In this document: positions 1 through 6,458 of the stretch, piece after piece
Layout: every line of letters starts with the position of its first letter
How positions within the stretch are numbered: the stretch's first letter is position 1
Assembly: GCA_946481475.1 (NCBI GenBank)
Contig: CAMLOB010000129.1
Location: 1-8,929, forward strand
Origin: an uncultured Chlorobiota bacterium
GTDB lineage: Bacteria > Bacteroidota > Kapaibacteriia > OLB7
Length of the DNA: 8,929 bases
Direction of reading: 5' to 3'
Program-made: the position numbers and the translations under genes
Notes under the pieces: generated by a model
What the model was told of the DNA's origin: nothing
The model's input: only the letters and a program-made list of their open reading frames with translations
Databases searched by the model: none

Positions 1-162
1 GCCACACCGGCGAACACAAAGCTGAACGGAGCCACGGTCAGCCTCACATTCTTCGAATTCGATCCGGTTGCCGGATATCAGGTTGCCGCGACGCTTGCTC
101 CGGGCAAGGCCTACTTCGTGGAGCTTCCCGGCAGCGGAGGCGTTCTCCAGTTCAATCCATAG
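1..162 (+). CDS. C-terminal end of a probable secreted protein (5' end outside window)
   Basis: An open frame enters from the left edge and stops at TAG 160-162, leaving 53 visible residues. Codon use matches the downstream genes. The last part reads Y-Q-V-A-A-T-L-A-P-G-K-A-Y-F-V-E-L and ends G-V-L-Q-F-N-P. It aligns with the end of the beta-solenoid protein encoded at 6459-8597 (S-I-L-P-G-R-G-Y-L-V-Q-F, then G-E-I-V-V-E). The shared pattern is a Tyr near the start, a short strand ending in Leu, then P-G-[RK]-[GA]-Y-x-V and a final hydrophobic strand. I therefore infer a secreted or surface protein carrying the same C-terminal module. No T9SS sorting motif (S-G-I-Y, K/R-x-V/I-x-x) is present in this tail. 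The rest of the protein and its function cannot be judged from here. It lies 69 bases before the next gene on the same strand and may share its transcript. Confidence 0.8.
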   Translation, partial: ATPANTKLNGATVSLTFFEFDPVAGYQVAATLAPGKAYFVELPGSGGVLQFNP

Positions 163-231
163 TTCCGGTCATTACTTGCAGCATACGTGAAACAGAACTC
201 AAACAACAGCAATACAGAACATATACAGATC
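163..231 (+). promoter_or_regulatory. A-rich leader with paired ACAGAAC motifs
   Basis: This short gap is much richer in A than the coding DNA around it. It contains ACAGAAC twice, at 192-198 and 214-220. The same heptamer also occurs twice just upstream of the paralogous gene at 5550. No convincing Shine-Dalgarno sequence precedes ATG 232 or ATG 241. I see no clear Bacteroidota promoter (TTTG, spacer, TAnnTTTG), so the segment may be a translation leader inside an operon rather than a promoter. A regulatory role is inference. Confidence 0.3.
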
Positions 232-2574
232 ATGAATTCGATGAAATTTCTCAACAGGGTCGCCCTGTTCATGCTGGGCTTCCTCCTGATCGGGGGGATT
301 GCCTACGGACAGGCCAACACCAGCGTCGCCGTAACCGTTACCGACAACGGCGGCTCGACCCGTACGCTCGATTTCGGCGTCAACACGGCCGCCACCAACG
401 GCATCGACGCCTCGCTTTCGGAACTTTCGTTGCCGCCGTTCCCGCCGTCGGGAGTCTTCGAGGCCCGCTTCGTCTCGCACGGTAACGGAACGATCGGTCA
501 GGGCTCCCCGGCCGACTACCGGCCTTCGACCTCGGCCACGCAGACCGATCTCTACAAGATCAAATTCCAGGTCAGTTCGGGAGGAGGGTATCCGGTAACG
601 ATCAATTGGACAGCTTCCAGCGTTGCCTCGCAGTACGGATTTGCAACGATGACCGACCCGTTCGGCGGCGCGGTGATCGGCACGATCGACATGCGAACCA
701 CCTCGCAGGTGGTCATCACGAACACGGCCATCACCGAGGTGGTGATCGAGACGCACGATCCGGTTTCGGCTCCGACCGGGATCACCGTCAGCGGGTGCCC
801 GCTCGACTTCGGCATCGTCCAGATTCCGACACCGGGAACCGCTGTGGAGAGCCTGACGATCGGCAATGCCGGAACCGATCCGGTGACGATCGACAGCATC
901 ACGTCGTCGAATCCCGATTTCGCCATCACCGCTCCGGCCTCCTTCCCGCAGACGGTAGCGGCGACGGACCTTCAGGTTGACGTGACCTATACCGCATCGG
1001 GTGCGGGAGCGGCAAGCTCGACCATAACGATCTACTACGACGGCACGAACTCCACGACCTGCAACGCCACGGCGGTGGCCAGTTCGGGAGAAGGACTCTA
1101 CTTCGTCACGACGCTCGACAGTGTCGCGGACAACTCAAGCGGCCATTCGACCGAGATCGGACTGAAGTACAGCGGTGCGACTCCCGCCCAGGGCATCCAG
1201 TTCAAGATCAACATTCCGAACAATCTCAAACGGATCAAGAGCGTGGGACTGGGATCGGCAATCACAAGCCCGGCCGACTGGTCGTTCGATTACGAGATCG
1301 AGCGGGCGGCAAGCGCTTCGGAAGTGACCGTGGTGCTATACGGAAACAACACGTCGGTGAACCTTCCTGCGAACACCGATCATCTGTTCGTCGTCACCTT
1401 CGACATCGCCGATATCAAGCTCTGCAATGGAGATGCCGGCGGCGACGACTCGACGGCGGTGATGTATCTGAGTGATGTTCAGTCGGCCCTGGCAACCGAC
1501 CTCGGTGAGCCGGCCGGTATCGGCGTCGATCCGAACCGCGACTCGACGACCTGCTACATCTACAACGGCTCGTCCCGCGGCGACGTCAACTGCGACGATC
1601 ATGTCGATGTGCTCGATCTGCTTGAGATCAACGACGTTATCCTCAACCGCGGCACGTTCGATGCGTGGCAGTTCAACCGGGCCGATCTGGCCGAGTGGAG
1701 CCCGGTCTGGGCCTCGGGCGAGATCTTCAACGATGCCAACAACTACGGCGATGCCTCGGTGAACGTTCAGGACCTTGTCCTGATCACCAACGCAATCCTC
1801 AACGAGCAGTGGCCCGATTCCGACGTTCTGAGAAAAATCGAGTCGATTGATGAGGGCAAGAACGGTTCGGCGACTGCCGGCGGGTCGTTGCCGGAGACGT
1901 TTGCCAAGGGGAACGGACTCTACGATGTGAAGTTTACCTACGAGGTCGCCAACAACGGCATCATGGTGAATATGGACAATGTGGTTCCGGTGAAGGGATA
2001 TCAGATGAAGCTGAAGGCGGCCGATGCGCCGGAGGATCTGATGATCACGCTCGACAACGGAATCGAGACTCCCTTCAAACTCTCGTATGCGGTCATCAAC
2101 GGCGAGATCCGGATCGTGGCGATCACCGCCAACGGCGATCCGATCCAGCCGATGAACGGCAAACTGATGGATATTCCTTTCTCCATCAGCAATCCGAACG
2201 TCGTTGCGGTTATCGAGCCGATCACTGTCGGCGGTGCGAACAACCAGTCGCTGAAGGTGGAGTGGGAAGTCCATGCGAAAGTCTCCGGCGTTACCGAAGC
2301 CGGAACGCGGAACACATTCGCTCTGGAGAACGTGCCGAATCCCTTCGGCAGCGCGACCACGATCCGGTTCACGCTTCCGACTGCGGGGGCCGTAACTCTG
2401 GTCGTAACCGACGTTGCGGGGAAAGTCGTGGCACGCCCGCTGGACAACGCTGTCCGGACGGCCGGTGAGGGGAGCGTCGAGTTCGATGCATCGGGTCTTC
2501 CGAGCGGCATCTACTTCTACACGCTGACTTCCGCAGGTGAGTCGGTGACCCGTCGCATGGTTCTCGCGAACTGA
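232..2574 (+). CDS. Multidomain T9SS-exported surface protein with cohesin-like domains and a dockerin
   Basis: A 780-residue secreted protein. Residues 1-26 form a signal peptide (Lys-Phe-Leu-Asn-Arg, a long hydrophobic core, cut A-Y-G/Q). Residues 27-178 are a conserved domain shared with the gene at 5550. About 185-282 is an Ig-like HYDIN/ASPM ('choice-of-anchor') domain with L-D-F-G near its start. About 288-440 is cohesin-like (G-I-Q-F-K-I-N-I-P). About 449-527 is a dockerin: its first loop D-V-N-C-D-D-H-V-D-V-L-D fits the calcium pattern (D451, N453, D455, D462); the second, with D507 and D514, is degenerate. About 562-684 is a second cohesin-like domain (V-K-G-Y-Q-M-K-L). Residues 697-780 are a type A T9SS sorting domain (V-P-N-P-F, L-P-S-G-I-Y-F-Y, final R-R-M-V-L-A-N). 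The protein should cross the outer membrane by T9SS and be surface-attached or released. I see no catalytic motif, so an adhesive, scaffolding or binding role is inferred. GTG 187 is in frame, but the stretch before 232 is AT-rich and non-coding in character; ATG 241 is equally possible. Confidence 0.93.
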   Translation: MNSMKFLNRVALFMLGFLLIGGIAYGQANTSVAVTVTDNGGSTRTLDFGVNTAATNGIDASLSELSLPPFPPSGVFEARFVSHGNGTIGQGSPADYRPSTSATQTDLYKIKFQVSSGGGYPVTINWTASSVASQYGFATMTDPFGGAVIGTIDMRTTSQVVITNTAITEVVIETHDPVSAPTGITVSGCPLDFGIVQIPTPGTAVESLTIGNAGTDPVTIDSITSSNPDFAITAPASFPQTVAATDLQVDVTYTASGAGAASSTITIYYDGTNSTTCNATAVASSGEGLYFVTTLDSVADNSSGHSTEIGLKYSGATPAQGIQFKINIPNNLKRIKSVGLGSAITSPADWSFDYEIERAASASEVTVVLYGNNTSVNLPANTDHLFVVTFDIADIKLCNGDAGGDDSTAVMYLSDVQSALATDLGEPAGIGVDPNRDSTTCYIYNGSSRGDVNCDDHVDVLDLLEINDVILNRGTFDAWQFNRADLAEWSPVWASGEIFNDANNYGDASVNVQDLVLITNAILNEQWPDSDVLRKIESIDEGKNGSATAGGSLPETFAKGNGLYDVKFTYEVANNGIMVNMDNVVPVKGYQMKLKAADAPEDLMITLDNGIETPFKLSYAVINGEIRIVAITANGDPIQPMNGKLMDIPFSISNPNVVAVIEPITVGGANNQSLKVEWEVHAKVSGVTEAGTRNTFALENVPNPFGSATTIRFTLPTAGAVTLVVTDVAGKVVARPLDNAVRTAGEGSVEFDASGLPSGIYFYTLTSAGESVTRRMVLAN
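310..765 (+). other. Conserved N-terminal domain, copy 1 (residues 27-178 of the T9SS protein)
   Basis: This segment encodes the part of the 780-residue protein that is paralogous to residues 28-176 of the gene at 5550. The best-conserved block runs from residue 62 to 98 and has 29 of 37 identities with the second copy, including E-L-S-L-P-P-F-P-P, F-E-A-R-F-V-S-H-G and T-I-G-Q-G-S-P. A second conserved block near the end has S/T-D-P-F-G-G followed by D-M-[RK]-x-T-S. Similar 'L-P-P-x-P-P ... F-[DE]-A-R-F' stretches are familiar to me from secreted proteins of Ignavibacteria-like bacteria, but I cannot attach a domain-family name or function. Confidence 0.75.
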
Positions 2575-2608
2575 TAACGACCGGGCTCCGAATCGGACAA
2601 ACAGGTAC

Positions 2609-2649
2609 TGCCGTCGGTCGCACAGAGGCCACTCTGTCGACCGACGGCA
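2609..2649 (+). other. Strong intergenic hairpin between T9SS cargo and receptor genes
   Basis: TGCCGTCGGTCG at 2609-2620 is perfectly complementary to CGACCGACGGCA at 2638-2649, giving a 12 bp GC-rich stem. After a single unpaired C (2621), ACAGAG (2622-2627) pairs with CTCTGT (2632-2637), leaving a GCCA loop. No T tract follows, so it is not a classical intrinsic terminator. It lies 34 bases after one stop codon and 52 bases before the next start. It could be a U-tract-independent terminator, an RNA 3'-end stabiliser, or a processing site that sets different levels for the two genes. Confidence 0.6.
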
Positions 2650-2701
2650 TGTGCTTGATACGGACCGGAGACAGCAATCAATTCCCACATCAACCAGAGG
2701 T

Positions 2702-5455
2702 ATGAAAACATTGAAGAAGGGGAGTTCGGCTCTTGTATCCCTGACGGTTGCGGCGATCCTTTTGGGCGCACTTACTCTGCGGGGACAGAATGATGAGGTC
2801 GCAGAACTGCGCGGACGGGTTGTCGATAACGCATCGGGGGAACCTGTTCCGGGGGTGACGGTGATTATCCGGGATACGAGATCGGGAGGGGCCACCGATA
2901 TGAACGGCGTCTACTCGGTGCGGGATCTTGCCGTCGGCACATACGCCGTCGAGTTCAGATCGCTCGGGTATGCCCTGCAGGTGGTTACCGATGTGCAGAT
3001 CGTTCCGGGGGTGAATATGCTTGACATGACATTGCACGACAGTTCGCTTGTCGAAGAGGGAGTAGTCGTTACGACCCGACGGAAGATGGGGACCGAGGGA
3101 GCATTGCTCTCGATCCGGCGAACGTCCGCCACGATGGACGACGGCATCTCCACCGCCCAGATGCGGCGTTCGCCCGATGCGACGAGCGGCGAGGCCCTGG
3201 CCCGGGTGACCGGTCTGGCGATCGTCGACAGGAAGTTCGTCTCGGTCCGTGGAGCCAACGAACGATACAACGTCACGCGCATCGACGGTATCTCCCTGCC
3301 GAGCACCGATCCGGACAAGAAGTCCTTCTCGTTCGATCTCTTTCCGGCAAACCTGCTGGAGAACATGATCGTCTCGAAAACCTACACGCCCGATCTTCCG
3401 GGAGACTTCACCGGCGGACTCGTGCAGTTGAACACGACCGATTTCCCGGACCGCCGGACGCTGCGGATTTCGGTCTCGGTCGGATATGAAGGGGAGACGA
3501 CGTTCGGGAAGATCGAGCTTCCGAAAAATGGAGGGACCGACTGGCTGGGCATTGACGACGGTCTGCGGGAACTTCCGGAAGCATTTCCCTCCTCTCCTGT
3601 CTTTCGTGACTCGCTGGGCGAATCGGAACGGGCCGGGTGGGGGAAGCGGCTCTCCAACAACTGGGTTCCGGCCGAACAGAGCGTCCCGCTCAACTCCGGA
3701 TTCATTCTTGCCTACGGCGATCGGTTCGCACTCTTCGGAAACGATTTCGGTCTTCTGGCTTCGCTTTCCTATCGCAACAGCTATTCTTCCGAGGAGATTT
3801 TCCGACGGGATACCGGTCGGTTCGCCTATCCGGGCGTGCAGAACGAATATTCGGTCCTGTGGGGCGGCATCCTCAATCTGAACTACAAGTTGTCCGCCAC
3901 CCACAGTCTCGGCATCAGAAACGTGTACAGCCGGACATCGGAAAATTCGATGACGCTGCTTGAGGGGACCGACTTCAACACCAGTCAGACGCGCAGACTG
4001 AGCGGTCTCTACTTTCTTGAACGTGATTTTTACAGCGGACAGATCACCGGAGAGCACATGTTCCCGGCATTGGGGGGGCTTCGTCTGAACTGGCGGGGAT
4101 TCGGATCGACGGCGAACAGGGACGAGCCGGATTACCGACGGTTCCTCTACTTCCGCGACGCATTCGACACAAGCGCTCCGTTCCGTGCGGCTATCAGCCA
4201 GGCTCCCAGTCACACGCAGATCGGACGTTTCTTCTCCCACCTGGAGGAGGATGCGGTCGGTTACGGAGGAGACCTGACGCTGCCGGTGCGGAAGATCAGA
4301 CTGAAGGCGGGAGGAGTCGGCGAGAACAGGAGCCGCGACTTTGCGGCACGGGCCTTTGCCTACGGTTCGCGCAATTTTGCGTGGCAGTTTCCGGACGCTT
4401 CGCTCGACACGCTTCTGAGTCCGGAGAACATCGACTCCGGGAAGATCTTCATCGTCGAACAGACCAAGCCGCTCGACAGCTACACGGCGGAATCGAGTCT
4501 GGAAGCCGCCTATCTGATGGCCGATATTCCCTTTACGATCGCCGGTGCGAACTTCCGGACAATCCTCGGTGCCCGGCTGGAGAACTCGCGACAGAGACTG
4601 AACTCGGTTGCGCGTGACGACACCACCCGGATCAACGTCGATAACGACGAGACCGATCTGCTCCCTTCGTTCAATCTGATCTACATCGTCTCGGACCGAC
4701 TGAACATTCGCGGGGCGTTCAGCCGGACGGTTACCCGGCCTGAGTTCCGCGAGTTTGCCCCCTTCGTCTTCTACGATTTTACGACCGACCAGAATATCTA
4801 CGGGAATCCCGATCTGCAACGCTCCCTCTCCACCAACTACGATCTGCGGATCGAATTCTTCCCCGATGTCCGGGAGGTGATGGCGGTCAGTCTGTTCCAC
4901 AAGAACATCGAAAATGCAATCGAGGCCGTGGCGATCACCGGAGGCATTCCGGAGAGGACGTGGGACAATGCCGACAAGGCGACCAACACCGGCATCGAGT
5001 TGGAACTGCGGAAATCCCTCTCCTTCATCCACGATGTCCTGTCCGGTTTTGCGGTCTCGATCAACTACACCCGGCTTGAATCGAACGTCGATGTCGTCGG
5101 CGATTCTCTCAGGGCGGGGAAGAACGGCAGGCGGCTTCAGGGACAGTCTCCCTACATCATCAACGCGGGATTCTACTACGACAACGCGAGTACGGGAACG
5201 TCTCTTTCTCTGCTGTTCAACAGGTTCGGAGCCCGGATCACCGAGGTGGCCAACACCGAACAGCCGGACTTCATCGAGCAGCCCCGATCCATTCTCGACC
5301 TCAGTCTCTCCCAGAAAATCATCGGCGATCTGGAGGCGAAACTCTCGGTCAGGAATCTGCTCGGCGAAGACGTCGTCTTCACGCAGGACGGTATCCCTTC
5401 GCGGGTCAACGGAAAAGATCAAAGTCTCTCGCTCGGGTTGTCCTGGAAGTTGTGA
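2702..5455 (+). CDS. TonB-dependent outer-membrane receptor with carboxypeptidase-regulatory-like domain
   Basis: A 917-residue gated outer-membrane transporter. Residues 1-28 are a signal peptide (M-K-T-L-K-K, hydrophobic core, cut L-R-G/Q). Residues 35-114 are a carboxypeptidase-regulatory-like beta-sandwich, with R-G-R-V-V-D-N-A-S-G-E-P-V-P-G-V near its start and later G-x-Y-x-V-E-F-R-S-L-G-Y. E-E-G-V-V-V-T-T at 118-125 is a possible TonB box. About 135-248 is the plug domain, with V-S-V-R-G at 180-184 and the typical T-P-D-L-P-G-D-F-T-G-G at 229-239. The rest is a beta-barrel of alternating aromatic strands, including L-S-V-R-N-L-L-G-E-D near the end and finishing G-L-S-W-K-L. The length is normal for the family. 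The family uses TonB-ExbBD energy to import large or scarce ligands (siderophores, cobamides, glycans, peptides); the ligand here is unknown. No SusD-like lipoprotein is adjacent, so a SusC label is not supported. ATG 2702 follows AGAGG at a spacing of one base, which is too close for a good Shine-Dalgarno, but it precedes a clear signal peptide. Confidence 0.95.
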   Translation: MKTLKKGSSALVSLTVAAILLGALTLRGQNDEVAELRGRVVDNASGEPVPGVTVIIRDTRSGGATDMNGVYSVRDLAVGTYAVEFRSLGYALQVVTDVQIVPGVNMLDMTLHDSSLVEEGVVVTTRRKMGTEGALLSIRRTSATMDDGISTAQMRRSPDATSGEALARVTGLAIVDRKFVSVRGANERYNVTRIDGISLPSTDPDKKSFSFDLFPANLLENMIVSKTYTPDLPGDFTGGLVQLNTTDFPDRRTLRISVSVGYEGETTFGKIELPKNGGTDWLGIDDGLRELPEAFPSSPVFRDSLGESERAGWGKRLSNNWVPAEQSVPLNSGFILAYGDRFALFGNDFGLLASLSYRNSYSSEEIFRRDTGRFAYPGVQNEYSVLWGGILNLNYKLSATHSLGIRNVYSRTSENSMTLLEGTDFNTSQTRRLSGLYFLERDFYSGQITGEHMFPALGGLRLNWRGFGSTANRDEPDYRRFLYFRDAFDTSAPFRAAISQAPSHTQIGRFFSHLEEDAVGYGGDLTLPVRKIRLKAGGVGENRSRDFAARAFAYGSRNFAWQFPDASLDTLLSPENIDSGKIFIVEQTKPLDSYTAESSLEAAYLMADIPFTIAGANFRTILGARLENSRQRLNSVARDDTTRINVDNDETDLLPSFNLIYIVSDRLNIRGAFSRTVTRPEFREFAPFVFYDFTTDQNIYGNPDLQRSLSTNYDLRIEFFPDVREVMAVSLFHKNIENAIEAVAITGGIPERTWDNADKATNTGIELELRKSLSFIHDVLSGFAVSINYTRLESNVDVVGDSLRAGKNGRRLQGQSPYIINAGFYYDNASTGTSLSLLFNRFGARITEVANTEQPDFIEQPRSILDLSLSQKIIGDLEAKLSVRNLLGEDVVFTQDGIPSRVNGKDQSLSLGLSWKL

Positions 5456-5479
5456 CGGAGTCGATTCCGTTACGGCAAC
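5449..5479 (+). other. Imperfect hairpin across the receptor stop codon
   Basis: GTTG (5449-5452) plus TGACGGA (5453-5459) can pair with TCCGTTA (5466-5472) and CAAC (5476-5479). This includes one G-U pair and a CGG bulge around a six-base loop. The TGA stop lies in the stem. No T tract follows. The structure is modest and may be chance; if real it could be a weak terminator or RNA stabiliser. Confidence 0.25.
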
Positions 5480-5549
5480 CGAACAGTCACGGCGGTACAG
5501 AACAGCGTTAACAGAACAGTTCCATTCAATCAACTACAGGAAGGCTGCA
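5456..5549 (+). promoter_or_regulatory. Leader with three GAACAG repeats and a Shine-Dalgarno
   Basis: GAACAG occurs at 5481-5486, 5500-5505 and 5514-5519; the last two lie within ACAGAACAG. TACAGAACA (5496-5504) also occurs upstream of the paralogous gene, at 213-221. AGGAAGG at 5538-5544 is a good ribosome-binding site five bases before ATG 5550 and fixes that start. CAATCAA at 5527-5533 recurs in the leaders of the neighbouring genes. I see no standard promoter boxes. A role as a protein-binding site is inference from the repetition only. Confidence 0.35.
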
Positions 5550-6377
5550 ATGCGGAACGATAGAAGATGCTTCGGAAAACTTGCTCTGGTGTTTGCAGGG
5601 ATCATCATCGCTTCGGGATATGCGCAGGGACAGATCAGCACCGATCTGGAGATCATCGTCACCAACGCCGCTCAACAATCGCGGACGCTCCACTGCGGCG
5701 TCAACGCGGCGGCGACCGACGGGGTCGACACGGAACTGGGAGAACTCTCGCTCCCGCCGTTCCCACCGACCAGTGCATTCGAGGCCAGATTCGTCAGTCA
5801 CGGAAGCGCGACGATCGGTCAGGGATCACCGTCCGATTTCCGCCCCTTGATCTCAGCCGAACAGAGCGACGTCTACAAGATCAGATTCCAGCCCGGCTCC
5901 AACGGTATGCCGGTGACCGTCACGTGGGATATGGAATACGTGAAGGGGCACTACACCACCGCCACCCTCTCCGATCCGTTCGGCGGTGTGATCGTGACCG
6001 TCGACATGAAAGCGACCTCATCGCTGGAAGTGACCAACCCGGCCCTGACCGAGCTTGTTCTCCAACTCGACGGGCCGAGAGACCCGTCGTCGGGAGTTGC
6101 AGACGGAGATGATGCGGGGGAAAACATACAGGCCGAAATCCGTTTCGTCAACGGGAATCTGAGAGTCGACTACAGTCTGAGTCGGTCCGCTCTCGTTTCG
6201 ATTGCTCTCTCGGATATCGGCGGCAGAGAAGTCGGAAAAATTCAGGAATCACGGGCGACGGATGCGGGAGACCATACGGAGATGTTCGATGTCACCGGGA
6301 TTCCCTCCGGCATCTATTTCGTTTCGCTTGAAACGGAAGAGGGAAGAATCATCAGGAAAGCGGTTCTCGCCCGGTAG
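5550..6377 (+). CDS. Short T9SS-exported protein sharing the N-terminal domain of the upstream cargo
   Basis: A 275-residue secreted protein. The open frame extends upstream inside the receptor gene, but AGGAAGG five bases before ATG 5550 and a signal peptide right after it set the start. Residues 1-27 are the signal peptide (R-R-C-F-G-K, hydrophobic core, cut A-Q-G/Q). Residues 28-176 match residues 27-178 of the 780-residue protein at 232-2574, strongest at 63-99. A polar linker (177-192) follows. Residues 193-275 are a T9SS sorting domain with L-R-V-D-Y-S-L, G-I-P-S-G-I-Y-F-V-S-L and a final R-K-A-V-L-A-R. The usual N-P-F/Y start of type A sorting domains is missing, but the rest fits. In effect it is the larger paralogue without its Ig-like, cohesin-like and dockerin modules. 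It is probably exported by T9SS to the cell surface. No enzyme motif is visible, so the function is unknown. It lies 94 bases after the receptor gene and 81 before the next. Confidence 0.92.
   Translation: MRNDRRCFGKLALVFAGIIIASGYAQGQISTDLEIIVTNAAQQSRTLHCGVNAAATDGVDTELGELSLPPFPPTSAFEARFVSHGSATIGQGSPSDFRPLISAEQSDVYKIRFQPGSNGMPVTVTWDMEYVKGHYTTATLSDPFGGVIVTVDMKATSSLEVTNPALTELVLQLDGPRDPSSGVADGDDAGENIQAEIRFVNGNLRVDYSLSRSALVSIALSDIGGREVGKIQESRATDAGDHTEMFDVTGIPSGIYFVSLETEEGRIIRKAVLAR
5631..6077 (+). other. Conserved N-terminal domain, copy 2 (residues 28-176)
   Basis: This is the second copy of the domain at 310-765. Invariant stretches include E-L-S-L-P-P-F-P-P, F-E-A-R-F-V-S-H-G, T-I-G-Q-G-S-P and D-P-F-G-G. 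The DNA of the two copies has diverged at many synonymous positions (for example different Arg and Ser codons within F-E-A-R-F-V-S-H-G). This points to an old duplication kept by selection rather than a recent copy or gene conversion. Confidence 0.75.
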
Positions 6378-6458
6378 AGGGAATCCATGGTCGAACTGTT
6401 TGAACCCGGAAAGGTCCGCCGTTCATATCGTCATGCTCAATCAACCGCTCAGCGTTTC
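6378..6458 (+). promoter_or_regulatory. Leader of the beta-solenoid gene, with an alternative upstream start
   Basis: The gap contains AGAGGGA overlapping the previous stop codon (6376-6382), followed by an in-frame ATG at 6387. A start there would add 24 residues before the signal peptide. The intervening codons have low GC at third positions (about 10 of 24) compared with the neighbouring genes, and include TCA, CAA, CAT and TAT. I therefore read most of this as untranslated leader and place the start at ATG 6459. CAATCAA lies at 6438-6444, 14 bases before that ATG. No strong terminator or promoter is visible. Confidence 0.3.

Noticed and set aside
187..231. GTG at 187 as the start of the first cargo gene
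   Set aside because: It would add 15 polar residues before the signal peptide. The stretch is AT-rich with an ATA codon and has no ribosome-binding site, unlike the coding DNA after 232.
1531..1830. A cellulosome or polysaccharide-utilisation locus, based on the dockerin and the TonB receptor
   Set aside because: No glycoside hydrolase, carbohydrate-binding module, SusD or sugar-sensing regulator is visible in the window. Dockerins also occur widely in non-cellulosomal proteins.
2609..2649. The hairpin as a classical Rho-independent terminator
   Set aside because: The downstream bases are TGTGCTTGATACGG with no T run, so I list it only as a structured element.
1336..2895. A 519-codon antisense open frame across the end of the first cargo gene and into the receptor gene
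   Set aside because: It crosses two well-supported genes and the hairpin, and its protein shows only the complement pattern of dockerin and sorting-domain codons.
2690..5533. A 947-codon open frame antisense to the receptor gene
   Set aside because: It mirrors the receptor almost exactly. Its translation is rich in Arg, Asp, Val and Gly with no domain, signal peptide or repeat I recognise. The plus strand has a full-length receptor with clear motifs. Long antisense frames are expected in GC-rich genes with this codon use.
4914..5549. An upstream extension of the small cargo gene into the receptor gene
   Set aside because: The extra 212 residues are out-of-frame receptor sequence, rich in Arg, Ser, Thr and Pro. 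A good ribosome-binding site and signal peptide mark the start at 5550.
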